A stretch of 17,641 bases of DNA from Planctomycetota bacterium. GTDB lineage: Bacteria > Planctomycetota > Phycisphaerae > WQYP01. A model generated the notes under the pieces. That model did no database searches, had not been told where the DNA came from, and saw only the letters and a program-made list of their open reading frames with translations. The translations under genes were made by a program, and so were the position numbers. Shown here one piece after another: positions 14,638 through 17,641 of the stretch; positions within the stretch are counted from its first letter, which is position 1; each line of letters opens with the position of its first letter. The stretch spans positions 1 to 17,641 of the forward strand of contig JAKAZF010000005.1 in the NCBI GenBank assembly GCA_021826605.1. Reading direction: 5' to 3'.

Positions 14638-15459
14638 ATGAGTGATTGTTCTGCTGCGATTCGCTTTACCAACGTTGAATTCATGCGTGAGGATCGGGTG
14701 ATTCTGGCGGGTATAAACTGGGAACTTCCCGCGGGTGGGTGGGGGGCTATTGTCGGCCCGAACGGCAGTGGAAAATCATCGCTGGTTCGCATGGCGGCGG
14801 GGTATTTGTGGCCCACGCATGGAACTGTGGAGGTGCTGGGGCATCGGCTGGGAGAATTTCCGGTCAGCGAATTGCGCCGGAAAATATCGGTTGTTGAGGC
14901 GTTGAGCATTTATCCCTTCGATGAGCAGATGACGGCCGAAGACGTTGTATGCAGCGGATTTTTTGGTTCCTTAACGCTAAATTATCATCAACCCGATCCA
15001 GCACAGTGGAAACGTACCGCTTATGTCCTGGCCGATGTACGGATGGAGTCGTTTGCCAAGCGAAAATTCTGGACCCTTTCCACCGGCGAACGCATGCGCG
15101 TGCTGATTGCCCGTGCTTTAGTCCATGAGCCGGAACTGCTGATGCTGGATGAATGTACCTCCGGGCTGGATTTGCCATCACGGGAAACGGTGCTGATATT
15201 TCTTTCCGAACTGGCTCAATTACCTTTGCCGCCCGCCTTATTAATGATTACCCATCACCTTGAGGAATTACTGCCGCAGATTCAGCAGACCCTTTTATTA
15301 AATAGCCGCGGTCAGGCCATTGCCGCGGGTCCGCCAAGTCAAACGCTTACCGATTCGCTGTTATCCCAGGCGTTTGACTGGCCGATTCGCGTCACATTAC
15401 AGGAGGGCCGACGGTATGCGCACAGTGAAGGCTGGCCGAGGTTGCATCGCCCGCTATAA
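14638..15459 (+). CDS. ABC transporter-type ATPase (YlmA/ModF-like), stand-alone
   Basis: Nucleotide-binding subunit with Walker A GPNGSGKS (40-47), signature LSTGE (147-151), Walker B LLMLDE (167-172, catalytic Glu172), D-loop SGLD (175-178) and H-loop His206 (MITHH). Two positions differ from the usual: the residue after DE is Cys173 instead of Pro, and the Q-loop area reads VVEALS with no glutamine at the expected place. The stretch DVVCSGFFGSLTL followed by KRKFWTLSTGERMR recalls the YlmA/ModF group of ATPases associated with metal or molybdate uptake. No permease or binding protein is adjacent, so the partner is unknown or it acts alone. It is 36 bases downstream of the duplicated secreted protein, and a terminator follows 16 bases after its stop. 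TAGGA lies 10 bases before the ATG. Confidence 0.88.
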   Translation: MSDCSAAIRFTNVEFMREDRVILAGINWELPAGGWGAIVGPNGSGKSSLVRMAAGYLWPTHGTVEVLGHRLGEFPVSELRRKISVVEALSIYPFDEQMTAEDVVCSGFFGSLTLNYHQPDPAQWKRTAYVLADVRMESFAKRKFWTLSTGERMRVLIARALVHEPELLMLDECTSGLDLPSRETVLIFLSELAQLPLPPALLMITHHLEELLPQIQQTLLLNSRGQAIAAGPPSQTLTDSLLSQAFDWPIRVTLQEGRRYAHSEGWPRLHRPL

Positions 15460-15475
15460 TTCCCCTGCGGTGTCC

Positions 15476-15510
15476 GGTGCGATTCAGTAAGTTGGTCGCA
15501 CCATATTTTT
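15476..15510 (+). terminator. Intrinsic terminator after the ABC ATPase gene
   Basis: GGTGCGA (15476-15482) and TCGCACC (15496-15502) form a perfect 7-bp stem with a 13-base loop, followed at once by ATATTTTT. It sits 16 bases after the stop codon and separates the ygfZ operon from trxB. Confidence 0.68.
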
Positions 15511-15520
15511 GCCCGCAGTG

Positions 15521-15539
15521 CTCTGGACAGGCTCCAGAG
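15521..15539 (+). other. Short hairpin in the trxB leader region
   Basis: CTCTGGA (15521-15527) pairs with TCCAGAG (15533-15539), a 7-bp stem with a 5-base loop, about 30 bases before the trxB ATG and 10 bases after the preceding terminator. No T-run follows. It may lie in the trxB 5' leader, or at the promoter itself; I saw no clear promoter here. Confidence 0.4.
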
Positions 15540-15568
15540 AAGAACCGGAAAAAAAGGAACTTGGAAGT

Positions 15569-16555
15569 ATGGCGAATATTGAGCAGGTTGTGATCATCGG
15601 TTCCGGCCCTGCGGGTTGGACCGCCGCTATTTATGCCGCCCGGGCTAATCTCAAGCCGCTGGTCATTGCCGGCGACGGTGCCAATCGTGAACGCATGCCC
15701 GGCGGACAGTTGATGTTCACCACGGAAGTGGAAAATTTTCCCGGCTTTGTCCACGGTATTGATGGTCAGAAGATGATGGGCGTGCTGCAACAGCAGGCCG
15801 AGCGCTTCGGCACACGGGTCTTGCAGAATTTTGTGACCCGTGTGGATTTCACCGCGAAGCCTTTCAAAGTTTGGCATATTAATGATCTCTCCGGCGAGGC
15901 CGAAACCGAAGTGCAGACGCACGCTGTGATTATCTCCACGGGTGCCAGTGCCAATTACCTGGGCTTGGACAGCGAAAAGAAATTTGAAAACAACGGGGTG
16001 TCGGCCTGTGCCGTCTGCGATGGCGCATTGCCGAGATTTCGTGATAATCCACTGGTGGTCGTGGGCGGCGGTGATTCGGCCGTGGAAGAGGGAACGTATT
16101 TGACCAAATTTGCCAGCATGGTTTATCTGGTCCATCGGCGCGATACGCTGCGTGCCAGCAAGATCATGGCGGAGCGGGCCTTATCCAATAAAAAAATTAA
16201 ACCGGTGTGGAATTCTGCCGTGGAAGAGGTGCTGGGCAATGAGGCGGATGGCGTAACCGCCGTGCGGGTAAAGAATCTGCAAACCCATGCCACATCGGTG
16301 CTGGAATGCCGCGGTATGTTCGCCGCTATCGGGCACACGCCAAATACTGCGTTTCTAAAAGGCCATATTGATCTCGACGCCAAAGGATATATTGCCCTGA
16401 AGGAGCCTTTCCGTTCCACTACCAGCGTGGAAGGCGTTTTCGCCGCAGGGGATTGTGCCGATCCAGTTTATCGTCAGGCGATTACCGCAGCGGGTATGGG
16501 TTGTAAGGCGGCCATTGATGCCGAACGCTGGCTGGCGGAACAGGGAATTCATTGA
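15569..16555 (+). CDS. trxB: Thioredoxin reductase (NADPH)
   Basis: FAD-dependent disulfide reductase that passes electrons from NADPH to thioredoxin in the cytoplasm. The 328 residues show the FAD motif GSGPAG (11-16), [17 protein letters not shown] (44-60), the redox-active pair Cys147-Ala-Val-Cys150 followed by DGALP, the NADPH motif [10 protein letters not shown] (166-175) with the basic HRRD (189-192), and the closing FAD motif [10 protein letters not shown] (289-298). The second position of the active site is Ala-Val rather than the common Ala-Thr. I start at ATG 15569, which gives the normal N-terminus; AAGGA is 10 bases upstream. The frame extends back to 15509 but those residues are unrelated to the family. 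Its stop overlaps the start of the next gene. Confidence 0.95.
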   Translation: MANIEQVVIIGSGPAGWTAAIYAARANLKPLVIAGDGANRERMPGGQLMFTTEVENFPGFVHGIDGQKMMGVLQQQAERFGTRVLQNFVTRVDFTAKPFKVWHINDLSGEAETEVQTHAVIISTGASANYLGLDSEKKFENNGVSACAVCDGALPRFRDNPLVVVGGGDSAVEEGTYLTKFASMVYLVHRRDTLRASKIMAERALSNKKIKPVWNSAVEEVLGNEADGVTAVRVKNLQTHATSVLECRGMFAAIGHTPNTAFLKGHIDLDAKGYIALKEPFRSTTSVEGVFAAGDCADPVYRQAITAAGMGCKAAIDAERWLAEQGIH

Positions 16556-17316
16556 AATATAAGCCCAAACAACCTGCCGAAGACAATCGCCCGCCTGTTG
16601 CCAATGCGGATGTGCAGTTTGAAATCGTGTACGCTGATGATGATCTGCTGGTGATCGGCAAACCCTCCGGCCTGGTGACGCAGCCGGGGTTGGGGCACGT
16701 CAAAGATACGCTGCTTAATGGCCTGTTTGCCCGGTATGGTCATCAGTTACGCCAGCTGGGGCCGCGGCGGGATTGGGGACTGCTGCATCGATTGGATCGG
16801 CAGACCAGCGGATTGCTGGTCGTGGCGTTGCGGCCGCGTGCGTATGACGCGCTGCGCGAAGATTTTGAACACCGCCGATTGGCTAAGCAATATCTCGCCA
16901 TTGTCGCCGGCCGACCTGATCCCATGCAGGGGGTAGTGCAGGCGCGGTTGAAGGAAATTCAGGCGGATAAAAAAAAGGTCATTATTTCCCGCAGCGGTGA
17001 AGAAGCCATTTCCGCCTATCAGGTGGTAAGTTTCAGTGCATCCGGCGCGCTGGTGGATGTGCGAATAAAAACGGGCCGCCTGCATCAGATTCGCGCGCAC
17101 ATGATGTTTCTAGGCACTCCCGTGCTGGGGGATGATTTGTATATCCCTGAAGGCCTGTCTCGCACCAAAATGCTTAAAGCGCCGCGTTTGTGCCTGCACG
17201 CCTGGAAACTGGGCTTTAAGCATCCGGTAGCGAACATCTGGCGGGAGTTTATCCAGGTTCCTCCCCCTGATTTTTTGGCGGTTGTCCGCCGCATGGGCCT
17301 GAACATGCCGGCGTAG
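16552..17316 (+). CDS. RluA-family pseudouridine synthase
   Basis: Isomerises specific uridines in rRNA or tRNA to pseudouridine. The 254-residue protein has the family core: [22 protein letters not shown] (25-46), the catalytic motif [12 protein letters not shown] with Asp82, the [12 protein letters not shown] segment, and the [22 protein letters not shown] motif. There is no S4 RNA-binding domain ahead of the core, so it is a short form; the target uridine cannot be inferred. The start is TTG at 16552, overlapping the trxB stop as TTGA, with AGGGA 5 bases upstream; no in-frame ATG lies before the core. The overlap implies translational coupling with trxB, a functionally unrelated partner. 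Nothing follows it in the window. Confidence 0.93.
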   Translation: MKYKPKQPAEDNRPPVANADVQFEIVYADDDLLVIGKPSGLVTQPGLGHVKDTLLNGLFARYGHQLRQLGPRRDWGLLHRLDRQTSGLLVVALRPRAYDALREDFEHRRLAKQYLAIVAGRPDPMQGVVQARLKEIQADKKKVIISRSGEEAISAYQVVSFSASGALVDVRIKTGRLHQIRAHMMFLGTPVLGDDLYIPEGLSRTKMLKAPRLCLHAWKLGFKHPVANIWREFIQVPPPDFLAVVRRMGLNMPA

Positions 17317-17342
17317 TGAGGGCCTGGGGCGATAACCCGATT

Positions 17343-17518
17343 CGGGCGGGGCAATATTTTCGTCCCCACCGGGCCGCGCGACGAAAACCCCACATAGCCG
17401 CCAGCTCTGCCGGTGGTGGAGCTCGCCCCGACCGCACCCCGCTACCGCTGGGCTAAATAGTGCGATTAGCCCATGATTTCGCAATATTTCCGCCGGCCCG
17501 AAAATATTGCCACGCCCG
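17343..17518. repeat. Nested inverted-repeat element in the right-hand intergenic region
   Basis: Outer arms 17343-17362 and 17499-17518 are complementary at 19 of 20 positions, each centred on GGCAATATTTTCG. Inside lie TTTTCGTC/GACGAAAA (17357-17364 with 17380-17387), GGGCTAA/TTAGCCC (17450-17456 with 17466-17472) and a further GCAATATTT at 17481 that can pair with 17502-17510. At 176 bases with no ORF, it resembles a miniature inverted-repeat element or a structured RNA. It fills most of the gene-free 17317-17641 stretch. Confidence 0.6.
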
Positions 17519-17606
17519 GTTAGAGGTTACAGGTTTCAGCGGGACATGTCACGTGGCGACACCGCGCCGGATAATTATTTTACCTGCAATCACGGCCGGA
17601 TTGGAC

Positions 17607-17633
17607 CGCGGATTACGCGGATAACGCGGATCG
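17607..17633. repeat. 9-base tandem repeat CGCGGATNA near the window end
   Basis: CGCGGATTA, CGCGGATAA and CGCGGATCG follow each other without spacer (17607-17615, 17616-17624, 17625-17633). The last unit is degenerate and the window ends 8 bases later, so the array may continue. Confidence 0.55.
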
Positions 17634-17641
17634 GGCTGCGG

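Noticed and set aside
15455..15460. TATAAT at the end of the ABC ATPase gene as a trxB promoter
   Set aside because: No acceptable -35 at 16-18 bases, and the strong terminator lies between it and trxB.
15509..15568. Upstream start for thioredoxin reductase
   Set aside because: The 20 added residues have no family similarity and would begin inside the T-run edge of the preceding terminator and cross the leader hairpin.

Overview
The window reads as a typical bacterial chromosome segment of moderate GC content. It is probably from a planctomycete-like bacterium, perhaps in or near Phycisphaerae. That guess rests on protein style: an S21 with the KKLCEKEG...KPSEKRRR pattern, a long cytoplasmic TPR protein with a Gly/Lys linker, secreted proteins of unknown family, and mostly unlinked housekeeping genes. 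No rRNA, tRNA, CRISPR array, integrase or transposase gene was seen, so the taxonomic call is inference.

Layout. Positions 2-1294 hold the 3' end of a secreted-type glycoside hydrolase family 3 enzyme carrying a CBM6 module. nrdR (1487-1987) follows on the same strand, after an intergenic stretch with three copies of a 9-mer at a 13-base period. From about 2 kb to 8.7 kb every gene is on the minus strand: a DedA membrane protein flanked by a 15-bp inverted repeat, a TPR protein, a 56-codon membrane ORF, a BioF-type PLP enzyme, an HU-type DNA-binding protein with a good sigma70-type promoter, and a tight three-gene ECF cassette. In that cassette the sigma factor overlaps a one-pass anti-sigma, which is followed by a membrane-anchored or secreted helical protein. 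rpsU (S21) diverges from the cassette behind a near-consensus promoter and ends before a hairpin.

A minus-strand pair, a SUFU-domain protein and a DUF2127-like membrane protein, occupies 9469-10671. The rest runs on the plus strand. First comes a probable operon of ygfZ, a large secreted protein made of two diverged copies of one ~400-residue unit, and a stand-alone ABC ATPase; it is closed by a convincing intrinsic terminator at 15476-15510. Then come thioredoxin reductase and an RluA-family pseudouridine synthase whose start codon overlaps the trxB stop (TTGA). The last 325 bases have no gene but contain nested inverted repeats (outer arms 19 of 20 matching) and a 9-base tandem repeat cut by the window end.

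The most interesting items are the duplicated 863-residue secreted protein of unrecognised family, the ECF cassette whose anti-sigma has lost the zinc-ligand cysteines, the structured repeat element at the right end, and the inverted-repeat and Shine-Dalgarno-masking arrangements around dedA. I see no clear defence system or mobile element.
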